Of a stretch of DNA of 64,000 bases, positions 51,201 through 57,590 are shown piece after piece (positions within the stretch are counted from its first letter, which is position 1; the number at the start of each line of letters is the position of its first letter). A program made the position numbers and the translations under genes. Under the pieces are notes generated by a model. It made no database searches. It saw only the letters and a list, made by a program, of their open reading frames with translations, and was not told the origin of the DNA. The stretch comes from Symbiodinium sp. CCMP2592 (Eukaryota; Sar; Dinophyceae; Suessiales; Symbiodiniaceae), in NCBI GenBank assembly GCA_905221615.1, contig CAJNDT010005445.1, positions 1,455,813-1,519,812 of the forward strand, written 5' to 3'.

Positions 51201-54200
51201 GGTTTGTTGTACAAGGAAGCTTTGAGATATGTTGCTAGGACAAGGAACCTGCATGCGACCTCGAAGTCGCAAACCACGCCAATTGAAAGGCTGAGACGCC
51301 AACATCTTCCAGTAACGAAGACGTTTCCTTTTGGGTGCAAGGGTTTTGCCAAACCTGCGAAGCAGAAGCCTGAGAATCGAGGCCGCCGCCTCATCCCGTG
51401 TATGTACCTAGGGCCTGCTAAGCCCAATGGTGGAGGAGTGCGTGTGCTCCCTCTTGATCGGCCTGATGAGGTCGAGGTGATGTCGGCCTTTCGGCCGGAC
51501 CAGCCTTACCTGTATCCTGAGGAGTTGGTGGTACAAGCCGCTGATTCGGGTGCCCCTTCTAGGCAAGACAACGTTTTAGAGCGTCCTGTTTCCTTAGACC
51601 TGAAGCCCCCCGAAGCCTTTCAGCCTGGAGAGCCTAAGGGTAATCTAGTTGAGAGGGGGAGTGCGGAGCCGGAGGCTCCAGCTGAGCTCTTGGAGGATGA
51701 GCTTATGGACTATGATCCTTCTCCAGTTGAGGAGGAAGAGGTACTCCCTGAAGGGCCCCCTGCAGGAGAGAACGAGGCCCCACCTTTGTACGATGTGGAC
51801 ATGCAGCCGGCCGACGATGATGACCCCATGGAGGTGGCGATCAGCTGGCTGGAGGACCATGCTTTGTACTCCATGTGTTCTAGACCTGAGGTTGTGTTCG
51901 CGGCAAAGGACGCTAAAGGGTCTAGGGCGGCCAAGTTGGAGTTTACTTTGAAGTTTGGAGGGTCCAAGGTGAAGGTTGAGGTTCCTTCTGGGGCTGCTGA
52001 TGAGTATACTGGGGAGGTTCTTGAGGAGAAGAAACTTGGGGAAGGGATGCGTCTTGAAATGGAGGAACTGGACCACTTTGGTGTGTGCCAGGTTGTGTCT
52101 GAGAAGGAGGCGTTTCGCCTTGTGCGGGAAGCTAAGAGGAGAGTGCTTTCCACCAGGTGGGTGTTGCACTACAAGGACGGGCACAAGCGTGTGCGCTGCC
52201 GTTTGGTTGTGCGTGACTTTAAAGGGCCCACCTCTGCTTTAGCTGATGGCATCTATTCTCCTACTACTACCTTAGAGTCTGTGAGGTGTCTGTTGGGGAT
52301 GTATGCGCATTTCGGAGGGAAGGTGATTTCGGGAGATATTTCTGTGGCCTTCATGCAGGCTAAGCTGTTTTCTACTGAGGTGGTGAAGCTGCCGGAGAAC
52401 TGTAGGACAGTGTCAGGTGAACGTGTGCATTGTCTGCTGAAGCGTGCCATGAATGGTTTGCGGATTGGGCCTTTGGCTTGGTTTCGTGAGCTAGGAGAAA
52501 CACTGAGAAAACTTGGTTTCTTTGTTACTGCTGACAGCACTGTGTATCGCAAGGTGATCAAGGAGAAAGGCAAGGATGCCATTGTGTTGGTGTTGGCCTA
52601 TGTAGATGACATCTTGGTTTTCAGCACGGTTGCGAGTGTAGCTGAGAAAGTGTTTGAGGAACTGAGTAAAGTGTTCAAGATGAAGCGCACGGGAACGCTT
52701 CAACCGGGAGAGAAATCGGTGATCTCCTTCCTTGGGAGAAACATTTATCAGAGGAAGACCGGAGACTTGTACTTCGGACTCAAACCCGGGATGCTCCATA
52801 GCTGTGCGGAAGAGTATCAAATCACGAAGGGAGCGAAACTCCCCAAGCTTGAGCGTTTGTGGACCAGTCTGGAATCCACCCCGATCACGCATGAGGCCTA
52901 TCAGCGCTACCGGCGCGTGTTGGGCAAACTGTCGTGGCTAGCTTTGACAAGAGCTGATTTGCAGTTTGTTGTAGGTTTTCTGGCCCGGAGCCAGAGCAAC
53001 CCAGACTCCAGGAGTGAAGCGTGTATTCGAGCTGTGCTGCGTTGGATTCTCACGCTTGGGAATCGGGTTCAGCGGATCCCGGCACAGTGGGTGAACTATC
53101 GCCCTTCGGAAAGTACGCGTGTGATCGATTGTTTCTGTGATGCTAGCTGGAATTTGCCCTCTGTGAGTGGGGCGATTATCTGCTGGCAGTGCAACCTGTT
53201 GAAGAGTTTTAGCCGTAAACAGACGGTTGTGGCCCTGAGCAGTGCCGAGGCTGAATTGAGTGCTTTGGTAGAGACTGTGAAAGAGGCTTTGTTTGCAGGG
53301 TTGCTTCAACAGTCGTTTTTGGAGGGATTGCCTGAGGATGATACCGGAAGCTTTTGGATCCGGATTTGTACCGATTCTGAGTCGGCAAAGGCGATTGCTT
53401 CAATGGAGGGACTCTTGAGAAGGGTTCGTCACCTGGAGTTGCGGTGTGCTTTCCTGCAGCAGATGGTTCAGTCGGGGAGAGTGATCCTCGAGTTTGTGGC
53501 CGGAGCATATAATGCCTCCGACGGCCTGACCAAGAGTATGGTCTTTCAGGAGCAGCTGGACAACCTCTACGAGGTAACCGGTTTGGTTTCTTTTGAAGAC
53601 GAGTTGGGTGAGTTTGAGCTGGAACGCCTGACTGCAGAAGAGCCGGTAAACCGTTCTTTTGTTCCTGAGGAGTACGTTTCACTGTGTGAAGCAGTGGCGA
53701 AGAACCAGGTCACCTTTGTGGTCGTTGAACTGTTCTGCCAGGAAGAAAGTGCCTTACAGAAGGCATGTGAGAAGCTTGAGATTGCCTATGTGGGCGTCAC
53801 TGAAAAGCTTGACTTTTGTTCTGAGCAGACGCAGTGTTTTCTGAAGGAGTTGTTTTCTGTGTTGAGTTGTGGCTTGAAGACGAAGATCTACTGCCATATC
53901 TCCACTCCCTGTACCACTGGGTGTCGTTTGCGTTACCGCGGGTGGCGCAAGTACAGTCAAGAGAAGTGGGAAGAGAAGAAGAAGTTGCATCAGCGTGCTT
54001 GGGAACTTCTTGAAGGTTTGTTGAAACCGGTTGCTCGGAGTGAACGCTTGTTGTTGACTCAAGAGTGGCCTCTGCAGAACGACCTCTGGAAGGACCCGCG
54101 GTATCTTCAGGTTGCTTCAGAATTGGGGCTTTCTGAGGGTATTGTGGTAGACCGCTGTGCGTACGACTGTGTGTTTAAACGGTGGTACTTTGCCACGAAC

Positions 54201-54368
54201 AGTAAACGCTGGGTCAAAGTGTTTCCTAAAAGGGAATGTGACCAAGTGCATGAACATGTACAGGTGGAATTAAAAGATTCAGGGTTCTATCCTGAAAAGC
54301 TAGGTCTAGAGCTTGTAAAGTTTGCTCAAAAGACACTAGGTGCCGCATCAGTCCAAGAGGGGGTGTGA
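45291..54368 (+). CDS. Copia-2 gag-pol polyprotein with C-terminal methyltransferase-like domain
   Basis: A 3025-codon frame. Gag has a Pro/Ala/Gln-rich start and knuckle C451-x2-C-x4-H459-x4-C464, then a KGKGKDKGK tail. Protease is D592-S-G-A-T. Next comes a long non-pol stretch (about 700-1790): KPPKATEKPET repeats, Cys-rich repeats, a stretch overlying another ORF, and APRASK repeats. Integrase has H1804, H1809, C1816, C1819 (a shortened zinc region) and D1844, D1902, E1942. RT has D2349 and YVDD (2437-2440). RNase H has D2617, E2653, D2695 and LTKSM after D2744. The last 230 residues look methyltransferase-like: VVELFCQEESALQKA (2811-), STPC (2871-2874) and QEWP (2924-2927). Pol calls are firm; the methyltransferase call is inference from motif layout. 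Confidence 0.92.
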   Translation: MASLLLGGSSETPAQNVPVPEEGMDFDLFGPGPVGPVGPVNSPVGSPTAQQAAAAAPASGSATVPEGVSGPAVAPAAPAQCPVPPNPALGGEQLQQLMLQMLNNQNTALQQQQNQMNFLMQAQSAQLTLLNRRLDEEEARRKADEDRRKVSSDPFAAAVAASSSGAAPTAPTGSLVAPPSGPAASSGSFSSFGGRAEKYLPPLPLINAGEMKQGRIRELEEFHRFLEVLSSWLALTDDAFVGELRQCLFVAGEIQQVTLPSDTAGRSARLFYLLQQALAKWDRGLEILRSVSTRQSNAAAGYEGVRELYRQYSVNSRMEAVYIRDEMLKLHTKTAALKRPLEVVRFLEDEISKGDKKLVRFPDLCLNAADRSAILLQAVSVQAREYLVLHGKTGSWTEMAESLRFYEEQLRMVELPSGGLRGLKGDKGGKDGKGAKGGKAGGAKDKSQIVCWYCEKKGHYQEECRQRIADEKKQGKGDKSNKPKGKGQGDKDKGKGKEKGKGKHGKDKGKDKKTKKQHARAVADGEAEEEPEGETVMALRASGELIPVDARGGVLRTTPSTPEVPAAAHRVTVEHRVCLVGIESQDSYWLVDSGATSHCMSVSCFEKYEVLRTYDFKPTLSNASNDMIEVLKVCDVRVRFGKLVVVLEHCLITNLDFNVLSPFVAWQRGWHTMLTNTPHIFNKKNKKRIRLTVKDRAWYAVAALKDSGDKMEVDALKPSSSPKATEKPETTKPPKATEKPETAKPPKATKAQKAQKAQEQRSLESVKSLEYTPFKFLLRSLRTHGGSAVSVCEGAALESLERCELDRFGCGSRSGKKDSEAQPSWTAGSMMISVVSLWCMACVGVLCSLWTLVSECACEVSGLGFLQDLRGGSLRRLQGSAVRVVRECACKVSGLGFCQDLQGGSSCRLQGSECARSVRRKLQGSECARSVQGGFKWRLQGCARVVHRSLVLKLLFFTLLVLCDGASTKEAAGAPGILDGRGRKVVAGGNYGSENGGPHRYEERCVCPTIRCGDGRIGDRKHGSGGIRAEADGGARRAHQDFSRVAQNGSAFTAKIATAKITAAVKAGGRRGRRLGQMAPRVWCGHGRCRGPGCCRESRRESAQAQEEAGISCDKGSHEGLEGGPWCGKEGHEGLEGGCSSRGSRGGHCGPYFSESTFVCRAHLEEEGPEARAEASGWWSGDDGLQSPADAGGSDGEEGREGQEACEKEAARPCCSEGQGACRRRPGMGAKPPGRKIRRPAGPGAGAGCSGPTCGSGDCGNHGRCPRSCSCTCEEKAKEEKGRCRSGCGRRCRSGCGSRGRGCCGRGGTSCSRGGRADDTGALRSTWKASFGSKAKDSDQAGCDLKAGRYCDSGWATAAQGETVQVAGQSFSLAAEAFEKSRASGTGDPWSESCFGASEGDASEAGGASEDGACEGHAGLASASSASSAAAAVTAPAVGVPRIVFAGTAAASGIPQIAFAASPADRSKEQGTDPPNTTGTRWFVWPSRPRVNATWTRLQEALPLCLYLRPTVRPTAGCKRMRLKRKWKRSSVRVGCFECGECPGVLGRKGEVLRLQRYRVLRVFGKGFASECEAQTPTEAWRPSDVLQVFCEGFVRKAQALLKALGPSVRVCLPGYAQEAPRAQAPKTSKVTEAPRVSKAPKVPEAPKASKAPRASKAPRAPEAPRASKAPRASEAVECFVLVGVRRLRSLCCCGLERVRGLWLCCACGWDDLRSEPLKVKGGWDEKVSEPPHRLCMMRGLPVEVTISDEELIPDGDPPRQAEPAQASAPAPVVEAEPAAEDAGDISEEGELHVPLEDKEYQEHVARGHQPYLPSCSLCVSSRGVIPARRRKDPSIPQASFLSDFLFFTKDLRVCIVVHELSGYCFAVPYPTGGDPGHVARCINAELAAAGIQGQHVVLRMDNEASLISLWNKVGKDRSYPGLSLHIDAVPKGRPQSKGLVEVGVRHLKEAFWVNWLTLETTLEKKLRLGGLLYKEALRYVARTRNLHATSKSQTTPIERLRRQHLPVTKTFPFGCKGFAKPAKQKPENRGRRLIPCMYLGPAKPNGGGVRVLPLDRPDEVEVMSAFRPDQPYLYPEELVVQAADSGAPSRQDNVLERPVSLDLKPPEAFQPGEPKGNLVERGSAEPEAPAELLEDELMDYDPSPVEEEEVLPEGPPAGENEAPPLYDVDMQPADDDDPMEVAISWLEDHALYSMCSRPEVVFAAKDAKGSRAAKLEFTLKFGGSKVKVEVPSGAADEYTGEVLEEKKLGEGMRLEMEELDHFGVCQVVSEKEAFRLVREAKRRVLSTRWVLHYKDGHKRVRCRLVVRDFKGPTSALADGIYSPTTTLESVRCLLGMYAHFGGKVISGDISVAFMQAKLFSTEVVKLPENCRTVSGERVHCLLKRAMNGLRIGPLAWFRELGETLRKLGFFVTADSTVYRKVIKEKGKDAIVLVLAYVDDILVFSTVASVAEKVFEELSKVFKMKRTGTLQPGEKSVISFLGRNIYQRKTGDLYFGLKPGMLHSCAEEYQITKGAKLPKLERLWTSLESTPITHEAYQRYRRVLGKLSWLALTRADLQFVVGFLARSQSNPDSRSEACIRAVLRWILTLGNRVQRIPAQWVNYRPSESTRVIDCFCDASWNLPSVSGAIICWQCNLLKSFSRKQTVVALSSAEAELSALVETVKEALFAGLLQQSFLEGLPEDDTGSFWIRICTDSESAKAIASMEGLLRRVRHLELRCAFLQQMVQSGRVILEFVAGAYNASDGLTKSMVFQEQLDNLYEVTGLVSFEDELGEFELERLTAEEPVNRSFVPEEYVSLCEAVAKNQVTFVVVELFCQEESALQKACEKLEIAYVGVTEKLDFCSEQTQCFLKELFSVLSCGLKTKIYCHISTPCTTGCRLRYRGWRKYSQEKWEEKKKLHQRAWELLEGLLKPVARSERLLLTQEWPLQNDLWKDPRYLQVASELGLSEGIVVDRCAYDCVFKRWYFATNSKRWVKVFPKRECDQVHEHVQVELKDSGFYPEKLGLELVKFAQKTLGAASVQEGV
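47458..47562 (+). repeat. Coding repeat (KATEKPET[TA]KPP)
   Basis: A 36-bp unit present twice and then degenerating into AAAGCCCAGAAAGCCCAG, encoding Lys/Pro/Thr/Ala-rich text just after the protease region of copia-2. Confidence 0.85.
47853..48110 (+). repeat. Tandem repeats inside copia-2
   Basis: Two 96-bp copies start at 47853 and 47949 (GAGTGTGC, then AGGTTTCAGGG, then CAGGATTTGC, then AGGCTGCAAGG). They are followed by two 40-bp partial copies (GCTGCAAGGCAGTGAGTGCG) at 48013 and 48053. In the gag-pol frame they encode Cys-rich text (ECACEVSGLGF / ECACKVSGLGF). The sequence looks non-coding in origin although the frame stays open. Confidence 0.85.
48181..49815 (+). CDS. Embedded +1-frame ORF in copia-2: Lys/Ala/Pro-rich basic protein (544 aa)
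   Basis: ATG at 48181 opens a 544-codon frame inside the gag-pol frame, shifted +1. The encoded text is strongly biased: a basic start (MGRRRKKQPEPP), acidic/polar helices (ESERRQMEEHDELTKISREW), Lys/Ala helices (KEATKALKEVRGAAKKATKA), a repeated AVVEAAAEAVVE stretch, then a Pro-rich half and an Arg/Ser end (RGSKRRSRSVSI). It resembles disordered, basic nuclear proteins rather than an enzyme. The main frame over the same bases is G/R/S/C-rich and looks like the shadow. It may be a captured gene or domain that now sits in an insertion within pol. I see no promoter of its own. Confidence 0.6.
   Translation: MGRRRKKQPEPPVSSTDEEERSSQAAIMAQRMADLTAMKSAASARRSDVVTVASVIESTAREESERRQMEEHDELTKISREWHKMAVPSQPKSPLQKSPLPSKLEEEEEEGWGKWRPESGVATDVAEALDAAEKAVEKVPKRKKKRASRATKEATKALKEVRGAAKKATKALKEAAAAEEAEADTVDPTFLNPHLFVAPTSKKKARKPERKPADGGPVTMGYNRQLMQVVRTEKKVVKAKRLVRKKQHARAVAKGKALAEGALEWVQSRLDERSEGRPAQEPEQGAVDLLVAVGTAETTVDAQEAVPVPAKKKRKKKKAAVEAVVDAAAEAVVEAAAEAVVEEVAPAAPEEDVPMTPAPSDPRGKPRLAPKPKTVTRPAVTLKPAVIVIPDGPPPPKVKPSRSPAKVSPSPPKPSKRAVPAAPETPGVNPALVPVKAMPVRPAAPPKMVPVKAMPALPAPAAPAVPLPPLPPPPLGYQGSFLLGPQPPLGYHRSLLLQAPPTDPKSKAPIRPTQRVLGGSYGPPDQGSTQHGRGSKRRSRSVSI
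50187..50318 (+). repeat. 18-bp coding repeat (APRASK/APRAPE)
   Basis: About eight units of AGCACCGAGAGCCAGCAA and variants, encoding a run of A-P-R/K-A/V-S/P-K/E in the copia-2 polyprotein ahead of the integrase. Confidence 0.9.
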
Positions 54369-54595
54369 AAATCCCATTTTGGTTGCCGGAGTGCCAAGGC
54401 GAGGTCACTCAGTCCACAGGAGTGCAAGGAGCAGTTGGTCAGTCCGTTTCTGTAGGTTTGCGATCTCAGTTAGGCATGCCAGCAGCTGTTCCGCCAGTGA
54501 AGCCCAAGGCCCCAGCTAGACCCAAACCCAAAACAAAACCGAAGGCTGACCCAACACAGCGCACCCTTCGTTTTTAGGCCCAAGGCCTGCTAAGC
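54369..54595. other. Gap between copia-2 and the kinase-like gene; partial spliced-leader-like word
   Basis: A 70-codon frame here (54365-54577) would start at GTG overlapping the gag-pol stop. It encodes a Lys/Pro-rich tail (KPKAPARPKPKTKPKA) and is probably not a gene. TGAAAATCCCATTTTGG at 54366-54382 is shared exactly with 56885-56901, where it leads into the spliced-leader relic. Confidence 0.5.
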
Positions 54596-55882
54596 ATGGC
54601 GCCCAAGCAAGAAGGGCGGCACATATCCACGCAACTCCGCCGTGAGGAGCGGGGATTATCATGGAAATCAGCGGCGACGATAGACCGACAGCGGGGCCGT
54701 AAGAAAGCCCGCAAACAGAAGAAGCGCCGCGAACAATATGAGCACGCTGGCAGGAGAACTGAGGAGGCTTGGCCGCCCCCACCACCTCCACCAGGACCTC
54801 GTGCGGAGGCGAGACATCGTGAAGCTGAAGAGCTGCCGTACGACTTGGAGGAGCCCTCGCCTTCAGGGCTGAGGGCTCCCTCCACTGCGGCTGCTTCCAG
54901 CAGCCAGGGCCCAGCACGGGAGGAGCCCTCGCCTTTAGGGCTGAGGGCTCCACCCCCTACTGCTGCTGCATCCAGCAGCCAAGGCTTACCTTTGCAACGA
55001 CTTCCAGAAGCTGAAGAGCCACCGGTGGACCAGGACGACTCCAGCAACTGTCTTCAATCTGACAGCAGTGAGACACCACAGCCTGCAGTCGCGCTGAAAG
55101 ATCGCCCAAGTGACTTTGGCCCTCTTCTTCATGAGGATGGCCTAATCACTTTCTTATGTGCAGCTGCGCCCCAGGTGAAGCATCCGGTGAACCACTACCA
55201 GTGCCTTCCGGAAAGCCTTGAAGTTTACCATGACTTTGTCACTGGTGGGCGAACAAAAGCTGCTCGAGCGAGACGGCTGGGTTTCGGAAAGTCCCGGACA
55301 GTTTACGTTGACCCTGGCTCCTCGGAACACGTTCTGAAGTTGGCGCCCCCACAAGGCCACGGGCCAGAACCGGAAGCTTGGAGACGGCTCCCTCATATAG
55401 TGCCGTGCACTTTGGATGCGGGTATTCACCTGCTCACGCTTTCTTGGAAGAGCTGCTATGATATCATCTCCACGCATGTTTTGAGGCAGTCTAGGCTCAC
55501 TCCACTTTCGGTGTGGAGGCCAGCTCCGCCGGACCTTGATATGGTCCGCTACATGATGGCACTGACTGCGGAGGCCTCCCGTTTCTACAATCTCAAGGAT
55601 CTTGGCTTTTTCAACTTTGGTGTTGATGCCCGTGGCTTCATTATGATGTGGGACACCGCAGACTGGCTTCCATGGGAGGGTCAAAGGGCACACTGGCCGA
55701 ACAGACAGCGTGCTTCGGCTTTCTGGAGCGCGGTCAAGAGGAGTGTTCCAGACCACTTTCAGGAGCTACTCCAGCTTGTCAGCAACGCCTCGCCTGAGGA
55801 GGTGCTGCAACGGCTACGACCACTCCTTACGCAGCACTACAAGTGGTGCCTGCTACAGCAGGGAGTTTTCCTTGGTGACTAG
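54596..55882 (+). CDS. Kinase-like protein, basic N-terminus (428 aa)
   Basis: ATG at 54596, stop at 55882. Residues 1-75 are strongly basic (GRKKARKQKKRREQ), then poly-Pro and a duplicated EEPSP-GLRAP-TAAASSSQG stretch (about 84-130). From about 225 the text fits a divergent protein-kinase fold: FGKSRTVY (glycine loop), VLKLAP with K248, E260 in PEPEAW, D335-x4-N340 (DLGFFN) in place of HRDxxxxN, and MMWDTAD with D353 where DFG would be. The HRD His/Arg and the DFG Phe/Gly are absent, so it may be an atypical kinase or a pseudokinase; substrate unknown. It may be an extra gene of the copia-2 element (it follows 227 bp after pol, same strand) or an independent retroposed gene. Fold assignment is tentative. 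Confidence 0.6.
   Translation: MAPKQEGRHISTQLRREERGLSWKSAATIDRQRGRKKARKQKKRREQYEHAGRRTEEAWPPPPPPPGPRAEARHREAEELPYDLEEPSPSGLRAPSTAAASSSQGPAREEPSPLGLRAPPPTAAASSSQGLPLQRLPEAEEPPVDQDDSSNCLQSDSSETPQPAVALKDRPSDFGPLLHEDGLITFLCAAAPQVKHPVNHYQCLPESLEVYHDFVTGGRTKAARARRLGFGKSRTVYVDPGSSEHVLKLAPPQGHGPEPEAWRRLPHIVPCTLDAGIHLLTLSWKSCYDIISTHVLRQSRLTPLSVWRPAPPDLDMVRYMMALTAEASRFYNLKDLGFFNFGVDARGFIMMWDTADWLPWEGQRAHWPNRQRASAFWSAVKRSVPDHFQELLQLVSNASPEEVLQRLRPLLTQHYKWCLLQQGVFLGD
54848..54951 (+). repeat. GAGCCCTCGCCTT...GGGCTGAGGGCTCC repeat
   Basis: A 32-bp sequence (GAGGAGCCCTCGCCTT then AGGGCTGAGGGCTCC) occurs at 54848 and 54920 within the kinase-like gene, and a shorter third copy at 55957-55984 in its 3' flank. 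The unit is itself partly palindromic (GAGCCCT / AGGGCTC). Confidence 0.85.
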
Positions 55883-56893
55883 CCTACTAGGTGAGTCAAG
55901 CTGCCCTGGCCGTCGAGTGGAAGGCCGCCTGAACTTTTGCTTTTCACTGCCTCCTGGGCCCTCGCCTTAGGGCTGAGGGCCCGAGGCTGTGGAAGGGTGC
56001 AGCTCAGCCTGGGCACTGACCTGGACCAAAGGTCCCGCAGCAGGCCGTGACAGCCTTGTTGCTCTGCAAAATGGTTTTCAAGCACTGTACTTCAGCATCG
56101 CCTTTGCTTCGTAGCCTGCCTGCTTCCGCTTCTCCGTGCTCTGGCAGGCTTGCGGTGCCCAGGAGCGTTTTCTGCAGGATCCTCGGTCCGGTCAGCCCGA
56201 GTGTCCAGCCTTTGCTTTGAGCCTTTGCTTTGAGAGCTAGTTGGCAGGTGATCAATCTCTTCAGGTGTGTCTTTAAGGAGCAGGAGATCTGACAGCAGGA
56301 ACACGAAAGCTTTTGCCGCTTCGCTGTTTCGTACAGGACCACGCCTCGCCAGCTGGGCTGAGGCTTGCGGTGCCCAGGAGCCCCGTTTTCTGACCACGCC
56401 TCGCCAGCTGGGCTGAGGCTCGTACTCTTGAAGCTTGTGCAGGGCCAGTACAGGGTACGTGTAGTCAACAGGGGGGGGGGGGCCTTCCGTGCAAGAGTGT
56501 GCAGTGTGTGCAGGTGTGTACCCTGCTGCCCATCCCTCTGTTTGCACTGCAACAGTGTAAACCTGCTTGACACACCTGTTTTGCAGCTACTTTGGTTTGC
56601 AGCTGCACGGTCTCCTTTTCTTCTTGGCCGCCAACTGAGCTAAGTGAGTTAGTTATGAAGGTCGCTCAACCGCTACCTCGCCCAATGGGGCCTGAGGTTA
56701 CTTGAGCCAGACACCTTCCTGTATAGTCTTCCGATTTTGAATAGGGCTTTGAGGCTACTGGTTGTACTGGAGCCTTCAAGGCGTACTCGCTTAGCCCTGG
56801 CTTTGCTACAGCCAGTTTTAATTAATGCATGCTTCAGGGTTTCTTCGGACAGGCCTCTGGCCGTGGACTTCTCGCGCCACCGGAATGAAAATC
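55883..56893. other. No supported gene; local duplications and G13 tract
   Basis: GGCTTGCGGTGCCCAGGAGC occurs at about 56148 and 56362, and CCACGCCTCGCCAGCTGGGC at 56340 and 56396. A run of about a dozen G occurs near 56470. Frames on the minus strand (56004-56573) reflect these repeats. The stretch probably includes the 3' UTR of the kinase-like gene and the target region of the LINE. Confidence 0.5.
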
Positions 56894-56923
56894 CCATTTT
56901 GGCTCAAGCCATTTTGGCTCAAG
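56894..56923 (+). other. Tandem spliced-leader (DinoSL) relic, two perfect 15-nt units
   Basis: CCATTTTGGCTCAAG occurs twice without a gap (56894-56908, 56909-56923). This is exactly the last 15 nt of the dinoflagellate spliced leader. The 15-nt period is the known signature of successive rounds of trans-splicing and retroposition, because the AG in the leader's own CCGTAG serves as a splice acceptor. The LINE ORF1 starts 344 bases downstream on the same strand, so the relic most likely marks the 5' end of the LINE copy. Confidence 0.9.
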
Positions 56924-57266
56924 TGCTCAAACTTGAGGTGCCGACGTGGCCAGCCTTGAGGCCTGCATTCTAGAGCTCTCAAACAGAACCCAAAACATAA
57001 CCTCGAAGAGGTCGTAGGCCGGATTAGCCGGCAAGGGCTGGGAGGGAGCCGTAGACTGTCAGGCGCTCTGTGCGCCACTTTTCTTGAACACCACCGCAAC
57101 TTGCAACCTTGAAACATCTTGCTTGCACAGATTGCTTGAATTTCTTGGACAAAGTAAAATTTTGAGGGCCTTGCGTGCAAAAACGCCCTTTGTTGCCAGC
57201 TTTTCTTGTGGTACATTTTCTTGAAAGGCAGCAGACACACAAGGACTGGTGCAAGTCAGTGCGGAC

Positions 57267-57590
57267 ATGTCGCGCTTCCGGCCGTATGTCGTGTGCAGGA
57301 AGTGCAAAGAGAGCTGGCTGTATGCTGATCGCATTTCAACCCACCCGTGTTGTGCAGTTTGTGGTGCAACGTGGCCTCGACAGGCAAAGCCTAAGGTTAG
57401 GTTTGTACAGAGCGGTGATGAGGCGTCTGAGACCTCATTTAGGCCGCCCAGGCAGAGCAAGGAGAGAAAGCCCGGCAAGGCGGCACTCGCTTTGCACACA
57501 GTGTGGGAGAAGTTGACTCCCGAAGCCCGACTGGCGATCGAAGAAGCCGGGTGGAGGCCTCCATCCGCTCCGCGGCAGCGCTTGTTCCGC
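57267..57590 (+). CDS. LINE ORF1, N-terminal part (zinc ribbon)
   Basis: ATG at 57267 starts MSRFRPYVVCRKCKESWLYA followed by THPCCAVCGATW: two CxxC pairs, a zinc-ribbon-like fold expected to bind nucleic acid. Protein-like text continues (ALHTVWEKLTPEARLAIEEA) to about 57555, after which this phase turns into R/S/L-rich shadow and stops at 57797. The next part of ORF1 is in the -1 phase (see 57503-58225), so a one-base change has split ORF1 between about 57550 and 57590. I see no slippery heptamer there, which favours mutation or assembly error over programmed shifting. Confidence 0.65.

Larger units (their letters stand above)
45246..54368 (+). mobile_element. Second copia-type retrotransposon (copia-2), LTRs not identified
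   Basis: Core pol domains are in copia order (protease, integrase, RT, RNase H) in one frame, preceded by a primer-binding site at 45247. The base pair CA at 45244-45245 would be the 5' LTR end, leaving the same one-base gap to the PBS as in copia-1. I could not find a matching 3' LTR between 54369 and 57260 nor a clear LTR start upstream, so the element may be truncated at the 5' side by the RNase H remnant, have very diverged LTRs, or reach beyond recognition. Confidence 0.7.

Noticed and set aside
54365..54577. 70-codon frame after copia-2
   Set aside because: Needs a GTG start overlapping the pol stop, and the text is simple Lys/Pro sequence; more likely untranslated.
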